Positions 56,842 to 64,000 of a stretch of 64,000 bases of DNA are shown here, one piece after another. The notes beneath the pieces were generated by a model, which saw only the letters and a list, made by a program, of their open reading frames with translations, made no database searches and was not told the origin of the DNA. A program made the translations under genes and the position numbers. Source of the DNA: an uncultured Pseudomonadales bacterium (GTDB lineage Bacteria; Pseudomonadota; Gammaproteobacteria; Pseudomonadales; Cellvibrionaceae); contig CANLDL010000001.1 in the NCBI GenBank assembly GCA_947489425.1, positions 434,001-498,000 of the forward strand, given 5' to 3'. Every line of letters starts with the position of its first letter. The first letter of the stretch is position 1.

Positions 56842-56883
56842 ACTCGTTTACTAGCGGCTAGTATTGATTTGTATCTGCTAAGC

Positions 56884-56927
56884 AAACGCTAATAGTTGTA
56901 GTAAAGTGTTATCTACTATTAGCGTTT
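56884..56927. terminator. 13-bp inverted repeat, probable bidirectional terminator
   Basis: AAACGCTAATAGT (56884-56896) and ACTATTAGCGTTT (56915-56927) are perfect inverse copies with an 18-base loop. It lies 43 bases after the aminotransferase stop and before the exbB Fur box. The T-run is short, so a role as a terminator is likely but not certain; a protein site is the alternative. Confidence 0.55.
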
Positions 56928-56982
56928 ATCACTCCGAATCTTTTATTCTTAGTTGTTTAAAAGCTATTTTTTGTGCAATAAT

Positions 56983-57001
56983 AACAATAATAATCATTAT
57001 C
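56983..57001 (+). promoter_or_regulatory. Fur box upstream of exbB
   Basis: AACAATAATAATCATTATC matches 16 of 19 positions of the Fur consensus, the best of the three in the window. It is 37 bases upstream of the exbB start, so it should repress the exbB-exbD-exbD-tonB operon when iron is plentiful. Confidence 0.8.
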
Positions 57002-57037
57002 ACTTACGCAATTATCGACCCAATTTAAAGAGAGACT

Positions 57038-57871
57038 ATGTCTTTACCCCCCTATTTACTACTAACTAATGCAGTGACTCCTGAAGCATCTATAACAAGT
57101 GCTGCACTTGAGTCATCTACCCCTATTCTAGACACCTCTGTTGAAGCATCCGGTTTACCAACAGCTACTGCAGAGTTAATCGATGTCGCACAGCTATCTT
57201 CTCTTATCGAAACCGGTGGCCCAGTTATTATTATATTGGCCATTATGTCTATTATTGCGATGAGTGTTTTTTTATTAAAGTGTACGCAATTTTTGTGGTT
57301 TGGCTTAGAGCGAAAAAAAAAGGTTATTAAAGCACTACAGCATTGGCATGAAGATAAAACAGAGGATGCCCTACTCACTCTAAGTGATACTAAAAATCCC
57401 ATTGCTCGTGTATTAGAGGTAGCGATGCTGCTTAAAAGTAAAAGCGACAATGATGAACTCATTAAAGAAGAAGTTTTGCGGGTTGCGAAAAGGCAACTGG
57501 CTAGTGCTAGATCCCACCATCGCATACTAGAAGTTATTGCAACCCTAAGCCCATTACTTGGCTTGTTAGGTACAGTGCTTGGAATGATTGTCGCCTTTCA
57601 AAGCTTACAAAGTGCTGGTGCAGCCGTTGATCCAAGTGTGCTTTCGGGTGGTATTTGGGAGGCGCTCTTAACAACGGCAGCGGGTTTGATTGTTGCTATT
57701 CCTACGGTATTGGGACTCAACTGGCTAGAACAAAAAGTAGAGAACCTAAAGCTCAATATAGAAGACGCAATGACACAGGTATTTACCTCAAACTTGACGA
57801 AAGAAGAAGTGAGCCAATCTGTGCAGCTACAAGATGTTAGTGATAGCCAGAAGATACCTGCCTGCGCTTAG
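57038..57871 (+). CDS. exbB: ExbB/TolQ-family proton channel
   Basis: The 277-residue product has three membrane helices: VIIILAIMSIIAMSVFLLK, then LEVIATLSPLLGLLGTVLGM and EALLTTAAGLIVAIPTVLGL, the latter two carrying the Thr residues of the ExbB pore. The first 60 residues are an added N-terminal periplasmic stretch. It works with ExbD and TonB to energise outer-membrane receptors. A Fur box lies upstream and exbD starts six bases downstream. Confidence 0.93.
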   Translation: MSLPPYLLLTNAVTPEASITSAALESSTPILDTSVEASGLPTATAELIDVAQLSSLIETGGPVIIILAIMSIIAMSVFLLKCTQFLWFGLERKKKVIKALQHWHEDKTEDALLTLSDTKNPIARVLEVAMLLKSKSDNDELIKEEVLRVAKRQLASARSHHRILEVIATLSPLLGLLGTVLGMIVAFQSLQSAGAAVDPSVLSGGIWEALLTTAAGLIVAIPTVLGLNWLEQKVENLKLNIEDAMTQVFTSNLTKEEVSQSVQLQDVSDSQKIPACA

Positions 57872-57877
57872 CATTAT

Positions 57878-58312
57878 TTGACGACAACACTGACATCAAC
57901 ATATAAAACAGCCATGCAAATTGCCGATACTCCACAAAAAAAGAACCTTATCAGCCTTACATCATTGATCGATGTGGTTTTTATACTACTGGTTTTTTTT
58001 ATGCTCTCGACCAGCTTTAGTAAATGGAATGCGATTGTACTTGGCACAAGCCACGGAGCTGGAACAGTTAGCAGTGTGGTTGAACAAAGTTTAATTCACG
58101 TTGATTTTGACCAACAATATACATTTAACGATAAAACTATGCCCTTGGCAGAGATCATAAAAGCAGTTGACACTCAACTAAAGCAAGAAAGCGACCACCC
58201 TATTCTTATTCAGCCTGTTGACAATTTACCTGTGCAACAGCTTATCGATGCTGTCGATGCTATTGCTGTAGTGGCAGGCAATAATATTTCGCTAGTAAAA
58301 GTGACCGAGTAA
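57878..58312 (+). CDS. exbD: ExbD biopolymer transporter, first copy
   Basis: The 144-residue product has one membrane helix, SLIDVVFILLVFFMLSTSF, with the essential Asp (Asp32) of ExbD, and a periplasmic ExbD-type domain (ILIQPVDNLPVQQLIDAVDAI). The start is a TTG coupled to the exbB stop; ATG 57914 would also keep the membrane helix. No clear ribosome site precedes either. It overlaps the second exbD by one base (TAATG). Confidence 0.9.
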   Translation: MTTTLTSTYKTAMQIADTPQKKNLISLTSLIDVVFILLVFFMLSTSFSKWNAIVLGTSHGAGTVSSVVEQSLIHVDFDQQYTFNDKTMPLAEIIKAVDTQLKQESDHPILIQPVDNLPVQQLIDAVDAIAVVAGNNISLVKVTE

Positions 58313-58707
58313 TGGATATTGTTGAATCTACTCAGAAAAAGGAGTTCGAAAACGTATTGCCCTTAGTCAATATTGTTTTTTTGTTACTTATCTTTTTTAT
58401 GATCTCTGGAACCTTTATTAAACCAGAGGCATTAACAGTTGATGTGCCTAATGCCAAGCTTATTAACCCTACGTCATCCGAAGAAATCATTATTGTAATG
58501 AGCGAAAGCCAGTTCTCTATCGAGAATCAAATATATACCCAAGGTGAGGTTATTGAATTTATTCACGAAAAAACTGATAAAGAAAATAAACCTGCAATAC
58601 AACTTAAAATTGATCAACAAGCACACTCTGCAAAACTACTTGAGCTTATGCAAGAGCTAGGCAACATTGGTGTGTCTTCTATTCATTTGTTAACCACCAA
58701 GCACTAG
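58312..58707 (+). CDS. ExbD paralogue with Asn in place of the membrane Asp
   Basis: The 131-residue product has a helix PLVNIVFLLLIFFMISGTF followed by an ExbD periplasmic domain. The residue equivalent to the proton-carrying Asp is Asn20, so this copy probably cannot carry protons on its own. It sits between exbD and tonB in the same operon. ExbD works as a dimer in the ExbB pentamer, so a heterodimer with the first copy is plausible. The Asn reading is direct from the codons and not an annotation gap. Confidence 0.9.
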   Translation: MDIVESTQKKEFENVLPLVNIVFLLLIFFMISGTFIKPEALTVDVPNAKLINPTSSEEIIIVMSESQFSIENQIYTQGEVIEFIHEKTDKENKPAIQLKIDQQAHSAKLLELMQELGNIGVSSIHLLTTKH

Positions 58708-58714
58708 TTTATTA

Positions 58715-59572
58715 ATGTCTAGTTTGACAAGCACTCATTCTCTCCCAACCGATACCACAATCAAAGTATCTAGCTGGTTGCTTGTGTTAATAATAGCGTT
58801 GGCTATTCATGTTGCTGCATTTGTTATTTATGACTTAGATAACACACAAACACAAGGAGCAAAACACGAAGGGCTTCAAGGGGTAGAGATAGGCTTTAAA
58901 GAGATTGCGCTACCCAAACAACAACCAGCACCTGTTGTAACTGAAAAACCCAAAGAAAAAGCAGTAAAGAAGAAAATAGTAAAAGAAAAGAAAATAGAGA
59001 AAAAAGTAATAAAGCCGCTACTTAAAAAAACTAAGGCAGTACCCTCTCCGGTCATTAAAAAAACGACAGCCGTTATCGGCGATAAACTTATTAAACAAGA
59101 GGCTATCTCTGCATCAGTTACCGAGACAAATAGCATTACTGAACGCACGCAAAATACATCAACAACAAGTACTAATAAAGTCGTAACAACAGAAGATATA
59201 AAAAATACATCTGATAGTGGTGAATCAGAAGATTTAGCTAGTAAATCTAAAAATTCACTAGGTGGTGGTGACCCTAAGGTTCGGGTTAGTTATAGGCAGC
59301 TATTATTACAACAACTAGAGCGCCATAAACGCTATCCAAATTCTGCTATGCGACGTGGGCAAGAAGGGATTATCAACTTAGAGTTCGTTATTGATCAAGA
59401 TGGCAATGTACTTTCATACCAATTGCCCTCTCCATCAAAGTACAAATCTTTAAACAAAGCGGTGGAAAAAATGATTAAAAAAGCCAACCCATTGCCAAAA
59501 ATACCTGATTCTATTCGTACCGGAGCATTAGAATACCGATTTATAGCACCGATTAAATTTGAGTTGAATTAA
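58715..59572 (+). CDS. tonB: TonB energy transducer
   Basis: The 285-residue product has an N-terminal membrane anchor (WLLVLIIALAIHVAAFVIYD, with His as in TonB), a Lys/Pro-rich periplasmic spacer (about 70-115) and a C-terminal TonB domain (QLERHKRYPNSAMRRGQEG, INLEFVIDQDGNV). It carries energy from ExbB/ExbD to the receptor. It starts seven bases after the second exbD stop and ends the Fur-controlled operon. Confidence 0.92.
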   Translation: MSSLTSTHSLPTDTTIKVSSWLLVLIIALAIHVAAFVIYDLDNTQTQGAKHEGLQGVEIGFKEIALPKQQPAPVVTEKPKEKAVKKKIVKEKKIEKKVIKPLLKKTKAVPSPVIKKTTAVIGDKLIKQEAISASVTETNSITERTQNTSTTSTNKVVTTEDIKNTSDSGESEDLASKSKNSLGGGDPKVRVSYRQLLLQQLERHKRYPNSAMRRGQEGIINLEFVIDQDGNVLSYQLPSPSKYKSLNKAVEKMIKKANPLPKIPDSIRTGALEYRFIAPIKFELN

Positions 59573-59855
59573 TTATTAAGAAGATACCTTGCCTTTAACT
59601 ATGTTTAAAAAAAGCGGCTATGAAGTGAGTTGTTTAATATGAGTATTCTATTCGACATCTAGATTACATACTAAATGTTAGGTATTACTGAATACTTTGT
59701 AAAACTTCTTTTAATAAGAATAATACATACAATCTTATCTTCTTAAACCAACTTACTATCACTCACATATAAGCACCGATATAATACCCGACAACTATAT
59801 TTGCCACTCTGCTATAACTAAACTTTGACCATTAAATAAAAAGGACACAACAACT
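59573..59855. other. intergenic region between tonB and ridA
   Basis: AT-rich sequence with no coding frame, clear terminator or recognisable operator. It presumably holds the end of the tonB transcript and the ridA promoter. Confidence 0.3.
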
Positions 59856-60203
59856 ATGATAGAAAGAATACATACCTCCAAGCGCACCAGTAAAATTGTC
59901 AAACACAATGGCGTGGTTTATTTATGTGGGCAAGTAGGTATAGCTGGAGAGAGTGTTGAGGAACAAACCAAAGAGTGCATTCGACGCATAGAAGCATTAT
60001 TGAGTGATGCAGGCTCTTCTACTTCTCAAATTTTACAAGCAACAATCTGGCTTGCTGATATAAAAGATTTTGCAGCAATGAATGCTGTTTGGGATGAATG
60101 GCTTCCAGAGGGACAAGCGCCAGCTCGTGCTTGTGGAGAGGCCCGACTAGCGCGCGATGAGTTAAAAGTAGAGATTATAATAACGGCTGCTTATTCAGAA
60201 TAA
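59856..60203 (+). CDS. RidA/YjgF family protein
   Basis: The 115-residue product has YLCGQVGIAGESVEEQTKEC, then a substrate-binding Arg in PARACGEARLARDELKVEI, as in RidA proteins, which hydrolyse reactive enamine/imine intermediates. The length is slightly short for the family (about 128) but complete, and an AAAAAGGA ribosome site precedes it. It converges on the pqqC gene. No functional link to PQQ or iron genes is evident. Confidence 0.85.
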   Translation: MIERIHTSKRTSKIVKHNGVVYLCGQVGIAGESVEEQTKECIRRIEALLSDAGSSTSQILQATIWLADIKDFAAMNAVWDEWLPEGQAPARACGEARLARDELKVEIIITAAYSE

Positions 60204-60231
60204 TCAGTAGTTTAATGACAATAAAATCTAT

Positions 60232-61011
60232 TTAGCTGTTATCAAAGATTTTAGAATACGCTTGTCGTCTAATTACAGAACTATTGACACAATAATACGG
60301 AGCTTGGTGGTGGTAGTAAGCCATTTGTAAAGTATCGAGTAAGCTCCACAATATATCGAGCTTTAATTGCAATATAGAGAGTGCTTTTTCTTGCTGTTCA
60401 CGTGTTACAAAATGATCTAAGGTGATAGTTAATCCATGCTCTACATCACGCCTAGCTTCGCTTAGTCGTGTACGAAAATATTGATAACCCGCCTGCTCTA
60501 TCCACGGATAATGTTCTGGCCATGTGTCTAGGCGCTTTTGGTGTATGGTGGGAGCAAACATTTCTGTTAGTGATGAACATGCAGCCTCTTGCCATGTTGC
60601 CTGCCGTGCAAAGTTAACATAGGCATCAACTGCGAAGCGAACGCCAGGTAACACATGCTCTTGCGATATAATTTCTTCGCGAGTTAAGCCACAAGCCTCA
60701 CCTAAACGTAGCCATGCTTCGATCCCCCCTTCAATGCTCTCTCCGCTCTCATTGATATAACCATCATGATCTAAAATACGTTGCACCCATTCACGGCGTA
60801 CTTGTTGGTCAGTGCAGTTGGCCATTACTGCTGCATCTTTAATGGGGATATTTATTTGATAGTAATAACGATTAGCCACCCACCCTTGTATTTGTTCACG
60901 AGTCGATTGGCCTGTGTTCATGGCAATATGGTATGGGTGATGAATATGGTAGTAGTCACCCAAGGCGCGTAATTGCTGTTCAAATTCTTGCCGAGTCCAC
61001 GGAGATAGCAT
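60232..61011 (-). CDS. pqqC: PqqC, pyrroloquinoline-quinone synthase
   Basis: The 259-residue product begins [20 protein letters not shown] and has [29 protein letters not shown] and [16 protein letters not shown], all PqqC hallmarks. It catalyses the final oxygen-dependent oxidation and ring closure of PQQ. Here it is the last gene of the pqq operon, 72 bases after pqqE, whereas the common order puts it between pqqB and pqqD. Confidence 0.96.
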   Translation of the reverse strand: MLSPWTRQEFEQQLRALGDYYHIHHPYHIAMNTGQSTREQIQGWVANRYYYQINIPIKDAAVMANCTDQQVRREWVQRILDHDGYINESGESIEGGIEAWLRLGEACGLTREEIISQEHVLPGVRFAVDAYVNFARQATWQEAACSSLTEMFAPTIHQKRLDTWPEHYPWIEQAGYQYFRTRLSEARRDVEHGLTITLDHFVTREQQEKALSILQLKLDILWSLLDTLQMAYYHHQAPYYCVNSSVIRRQAYSKIFDNS

Positions 61012-61083
61012 TATTGATTCTCTACTAAGTTTTGCTGAATATAAAAATTATGTGTACTGATTTAGCTCTACTACTTAGCTCTA

Positions 61084-62235
61084 TTACGGTTCTAATTGTT
61101 TCGCATTTTTGGGGTTACGAAACAACAATGGTTTTTCTTCATACCTGCCGTTATCCTTTTGTGCGTGTTCAACTGCCTCAAGAATCTGGTGATGATGCGG
61201 CGATAAATCACAAACTGGGTCTGCGTTTTCTGCATCCCCCGTTAGCATCATCGCTTGGCAACGACACCCACCTAGGTCCTTTTCTTTCTCTGGGCAACTA
61301 CGACAAGGTTCTTTCATCCACGCATTGCCACGAAAACGATTAAATAAGGGAGAGTCCTCCCATATCCATTTAACGCTGTGCTCTCTTACAGAGGGGAAGA
61401 CTACATCAGGAATAACTCGTGCACCTTGGCAAGGTAGTGCTAAGCCATCGGGTGTTACCGTTAAAAAAGTGGTTCCCCACCCATTAGAACAAGCTTTGGG
61501 TCTAGTTTCATAGTAATCCGGTACTACAAAATACAACTTCATATTACCTGCGCGCTCTGTACGAAAGCGTTCAGTGACAGCCTCTGCACGGTGCAATTGT
61601 TCTCGGCTTGGTAATAGGTGTTCTCTGTTTTCTAAAGCCCAACCGTAGTACTGGCAGTTCGCAAGCTCTACATAATTTGCACCGAGTGCGAGACTTAACT
61701 CTAAAACATCTTCAATTTGATCGATATTATGGCGATGTAGTACAACGTTAAGCACCATCGGAAAGCCAAGGCGTTTAACTTCTTTTGCCATAGCGACTTT
61801 ATGATCAAAACTTTTATTCGCTGCATAATAATCGTTAAGTTCTTTTTCAGCAGCCTGAAAGCTCACCTGAATATGGTCAAGGCCTGCTTCTTTCAAGCGG
61901 CTTAGGCGTTTGCTATCCATGCCCACTGCTGAAGTAATCAGATTACTGTAGTAACCCAAATGCTTAGCCTCGGTAATAAGCGTTTCTAAATCTTGGCGGA
62001 CCAATGGCTCTCCGCCCGAAAAACCAATTTGTACAGCACCTTGCGCGCGTGCCTCCCCCATAACTCGTACCCACTCCTCTGTACTCAACTCCTGTTTGCG
62101 GCTTGTGGAGTAATCAATGGGGTTTGAGCAATAAGCACACTGTAATGGGCAAGCGTAGGTCAGCTCGGCCAGAAGCCATAGAGGTAAGTTGGGCCGTGCT
62201 TCAGTCAAGTTCAACCCAACCTTTTTGCTCTGCAA
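61084..62235 (-). CDS. pqqE: PqqE, radical SAM enzyme of PQQ biosynthesis
   Basis: The 383-residue product has the radical SAM motif [12 protein letters not shown]-type [14 protein letters not shown], and a C-terminal SPASM Cys set ([29 protein letters not shown]). It crosslinks Glu and Tyr of PqqA on the carrier PqqD. The start overlaps the end of pqqD by 35 bases; the residues before the Cys motif ([16 protein letters not shown]) fit the family. Confidence 0.96.
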   Translation of the reverse strand: MQSKKVGLNLTEARPNLPLWLLAELTYACPLQCAYCSNPIDYSTSRKQELSTEEWVRVMGEARAQGAVQIGFSGGEPLVRQDLETLITEAKHLGYYSNLITSAVGMDSKRLSRLKEAGLDHIQVSFQAAEKELNDYYAANKSFDHKVAMAKEVKRLGFPMVLNVVLHRHNIDQIEDVLELSLALGANYVELANCQYYGWALENREHLLPSREQLHRAEAVTERFRTERAGNMKLYFVVPDYYETRPKACSNGWGTTFLTVTPDGLALPCQGARVIPDVVFPSVREHSVKWIWEDSPLFNRFRGNAWMKEPCRSCPEKEKDLGGCRCQAMMLTGDAENADPVCDLSPHHHQILEAVEHAQKDNGRYEEKPLLFRNPKNAKQLEP

Positions 62236-62485
62236 TAGTCATAAACTCACAGACATCATTAGCCAAGGTAGGCACATCAGGGAAGCGTGCTTCTAACTCG
62301 GTGATTATTTCTTGTGTTAATCGCGCCGGCCCATCGCTGTCAGGGCAAAGTTTAAGTATCTCTGCTGCGGGGCCATTGAGTTGTACCATCCCCTCTGGGA
62401 ATAATAAAACATAGGATTGTTGTGCCTCTTCCCACTGCAAACGGTGGGTTTTAGCAAGACGAATATACTGCTGCTTATTGTTCAT
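62201..62485 (-). CDS. pqqD: PqqD, PqqA-binding chaperone
   Basis: The 94-residue product has [37 protein letters not shown] and a C-terminal [14 protein letters not shown], matching PqqD. It binds PqqA and presents it to PqqE. It is followed by and overlaps pqqE, and comes directly after pqqB. Confidence 0.95.
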   Translation of the reverse strand: MNNKQQYIRLAKTHRLQWEEAQQSYVLLFPEGMVQLNGPAAEILKLCPDSDGPARLTQEIITELEARFPDVPTLANDVCEFMTIAEQKGWVELD

Positions 62486-62545
62486 AAAGTCTTTTAATTC
62501 AATAAAGTAGAATATAAAGTTAATATTAATTCTACATAGGTTTTA

Positions 62546-63469
62546 TTACAGCGTAATATCCATTCCATCAAAGGCAACTTCGATACCTAAAGCCTCTACC
62601 TCTGCTCGCTCTGCACTATCTTCATTTAAAATTGGGTTGGTATTATTGATATGAATAAGAATTTGTCGTTGCTCTTTTGGCAAACGTGACAGTAAGGCCA
62701 ACATACCTTCAGGGCCAGATTGTGGTAAGTGCCCCATTGCTGCTGCCGTTTTAGTCCCTACCCCTGCCCATACCATTTCATCTTCTCGCCAAAAGGTGCC
62801 ATCAACGAGCAGGCAATCAGATTGCTGCATAACATCAACTATATGCGGCTCAATTTGTCCCAAACCAGGCGCATAAAATACGGTTTTACCTGTCCGTGTA
62901 TCTTCTATTTGAATACCAATATTATCACCAGGATATGGATTATGGCGATGAGGGCTATATGGCGGAGCCTTGCTCAACAGTGGCAATGCCGTAAATTTAA
63001 GGCTTGGCATCTGCTCTATACTAAAACTTTCTGTGTTTTCGTTAATAGGAATAGGATGTCGCTGGATACCACCATTCCAGTGCTTGAGCATGTTAAACAC
63101 AGGGAAGCCACTAGTTAAATCCTCGTAGACCATATCGGTACAGTAGACTTGATGGGGGCAGCCTTCACGCAACATCAATAAACCTGTCGTGTGATCGATC
63201 TGGCTATCCATAAACACAATAGCGCTAATCGCGGTGTCACGTAGCTGGCGGCTGGGTTGTAAAGAAGGGAATGCAGCTAGCTGGGCTAGAATATCTGGCG
63301 ATGTATTAAATAAGACCCAGTTTTCACCATCGGGACTAATACAAATAGATGACTGCGTACGCGCCCTGGCTTTGATACTGCCCTCCCGTAAGCCTTTACA
63401 GTTATGGCAGTGACAGTTCCATTGAGGAAATCCACCACCGGCTGCCGACCCAAGGACATGGATATGCAT
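62546..63469 (-). CDS. pqqB: PqqB, metallo-beta-lactamase-fold PQQ protein
   Basis: The 307-residue product begins [20 protein letters not shown] and has [29 protein letters not shown] and HINNTNPIL, the PqqB set. It has the metallo-beta-lactamase fold and is thought to hydroxylate an intermediate. It is preceded by the short pqqA and followed by pqqD. Confidence 0.96.
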   Translation of the reverse strand: MHIHVLGSAAGGGFPQWNCHCHNCKGLREGSIKARARTQSSICISPDGENWVLFNTSPDILAQLAAFPSLQPSRQLRDTAISAIVFMDSQIDHTTGLLMLREGCPHQVYCTDMVYEDLTSGFPVFNMLKHWNGGIQRHPIPINENTESFSIEQMPSLKFTALPLLSKAPPYSPHRHNPYPGDNIGIQIEDTRTGKTVFYAPGLGQIEPHIVDVMQQSDCLLVDGTFWREDEMVWAGVGTKTAAAMGHLPQSGPEGMLALLSRLPKEQRQILIHINNTNPILNEDSAERAEVEALGIEVAFDGMDITL

Positions 63470-63546
63470 ATAAGCCCCGAAGCGTAAAAAAAATAATAGT
63501 AAGAAACTGGCTTAAATAATTAAGCCATTAATGAAGGAGGCACTGA

Positions 63547-63630
63547 TTAACGATGCGTTACATACATAGTAATCTCAAAACCTAGACGAATCTCTTTAAA
63601 TGCAGGTTTACTCCAAGATGTGGTCAACAT
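63547..63630 (-). CDS. pqqA: PqqA precursor peptide
   Basis: A 27-residue frame on the minus strand, starting at 63630 and ending at 63547, encodes a peptide beginning MLTTSWSKPAFKEIRL and ending FEITMYVTHR. Glu19 and Tyr23 are in the conserved E-x3-Y arrangement that PqqE crosslinks to make PQQ. It lies 77 bases upstream of pqqB, where pqqA is expected, and is too short for ordinary gene finding. An AAAGG site precedes the start. Confidence 0.93.
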   Translation of the reverse strand: MLTTSWSKPAFKEIRLGFEITMYVTHR

Positions 63631-64000
63631 ATATACATACCTTTGTTAGGGTCATTTAAGTGAAATAGTTATCTATAAACGTGTAGTGGGCAAATACTAT
63701 TACAGCCTCAGCCAATATAACAGTGCTAATTAGCTATACGCTAGTAGGACTGGTAAGTATTACCAAAGTTTCCTTTACATAAAGACTAAGCCTACGCGAA
63801 CTGGATTATAGAGAAAGTATTAGCGCACCGCATACATTACTTTACGGGGAAGTCGTTAACAGCTCACAAATATGTGTGCAGTACTATAGTTATAGTTACA
63901 GCAGAGCTAGGCAGCTAGATATACTCATTAAATATTTTTTGTAGTTTTTGCATATATCTTCGATAGCTTAAGGTTCTCTTAAGGTTGGCTAATTACTATA
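63631..64000. other. region upstream of pqqA, right window edge
   Basis: No coding frame is supported. It should contain the pqqA promoter (minus strand), for which I see no convincing -35/-10, and a tandem CTTAAG repeat at 63967-63986 likely to serve a gene beyond the window or the pqq operon. Confidence 0.35.
63967..63986. promoter_or_regulatory. tandem CTTAAGGTT repeat, response-regulator-type box
   Basis: CTTAAGGTT occurs at 63967-63975 and again at 63978-63986, an 11-bp period, one helical turn apart. CTTAAG-N5-CTTAAG is the form of PmrA/QseB-type OmpR-family response-regulator sites. The regulated gene is not identifiable from the window. Confidence 0.5.

Overview
The window looks like chromosomal DNA of a marine-type gammaproteobacterium. 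This is inferred from the low to moderate GC content, TonB/ExbBD and Fur-box iron acquisition, a PvdE-type exporter, a CopA/CopB copper operon and a PQQ operon. No rRNA, tRNA or CRISPR array was seen, and I cannot name the species.

Region 1 (1 to about 7,075) is the end of a mobile island. On the minus strand a KfrA-like coiled-coil protein, a DUF5131 radical-SAM-like protein and a TcmP partner (TTG start, running off the left edge) form a tight operon behind a promoter filled by a 24-bp palindrome. On the plus strand are an uncharacterised HTH-type protein and a tyrosine integrase. A controller-like XRE regulator diverges from a two-gene operon (unknown protein plus SF2 helicase) whose promoter is overlapped by an inverted repeat. 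A small membrane ORF without a normal start codon closes the region.

Region 2 (7,401 to 12,685, minus strand) is a copper-resistance block: a CueR-like MerR regulator, then a 19-bp-spacer MerR-type promoter driving a CopL-like leader gene, copA, copB, a His-rich protein and two cytochromes c.

Region 3 (13,130 to 59,572) is a siderophore system. It holds a TonB-dependent receptor, a FecBCDE-type ABC importer, a truncated RND/HlyD adaptor, a YdjA-like nitroreductase with a decayed partial copy beside it, and a PvdE-type exporter. The synthetase is about 32 kb: FAAL-ACP, then TubC-C-A-T-T-E, then (C-A-T)x3, then C-A-T-T-C-A-T-C-TauD, then C°-A-T-TE, where C° lacks the HHxxxDG motif. It is accompanied by a stand-alone TauD-type aspartyl hydroxylase, MbtH, a diaminobutyrate aminotransferase, and ExbB-ExbD-ExbD-TonB. 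Reading the adenylation pockets by eye, the predicted product is an acylated heptapeptide, acyl-D-Asp-(Dab?)-X-Gly-Asp-Gly-Asp, with some Asp residues beta-hydroxylated for iron binding. Fur-box-like sites precede the receptor, the synthetase/mbtH divergent promoter and exbB.

Region 4 (59,856 to 64,000) has a RidA protein and a PQQ operon in the order pqqA-B-D-E-C on the minus strand, including a 27-residue pqqA, and a tandem CTTAAG response-regulator-type repeat at the right edge.

The most unusual points are the tandem carrier domains confined to two of the three Asp modules, the motif-less condensation domain next to a fused hydroxylase, a tandem ExbD paralogue whose membrane Asp is Asn, and the two small regulated modules in the mobile island.
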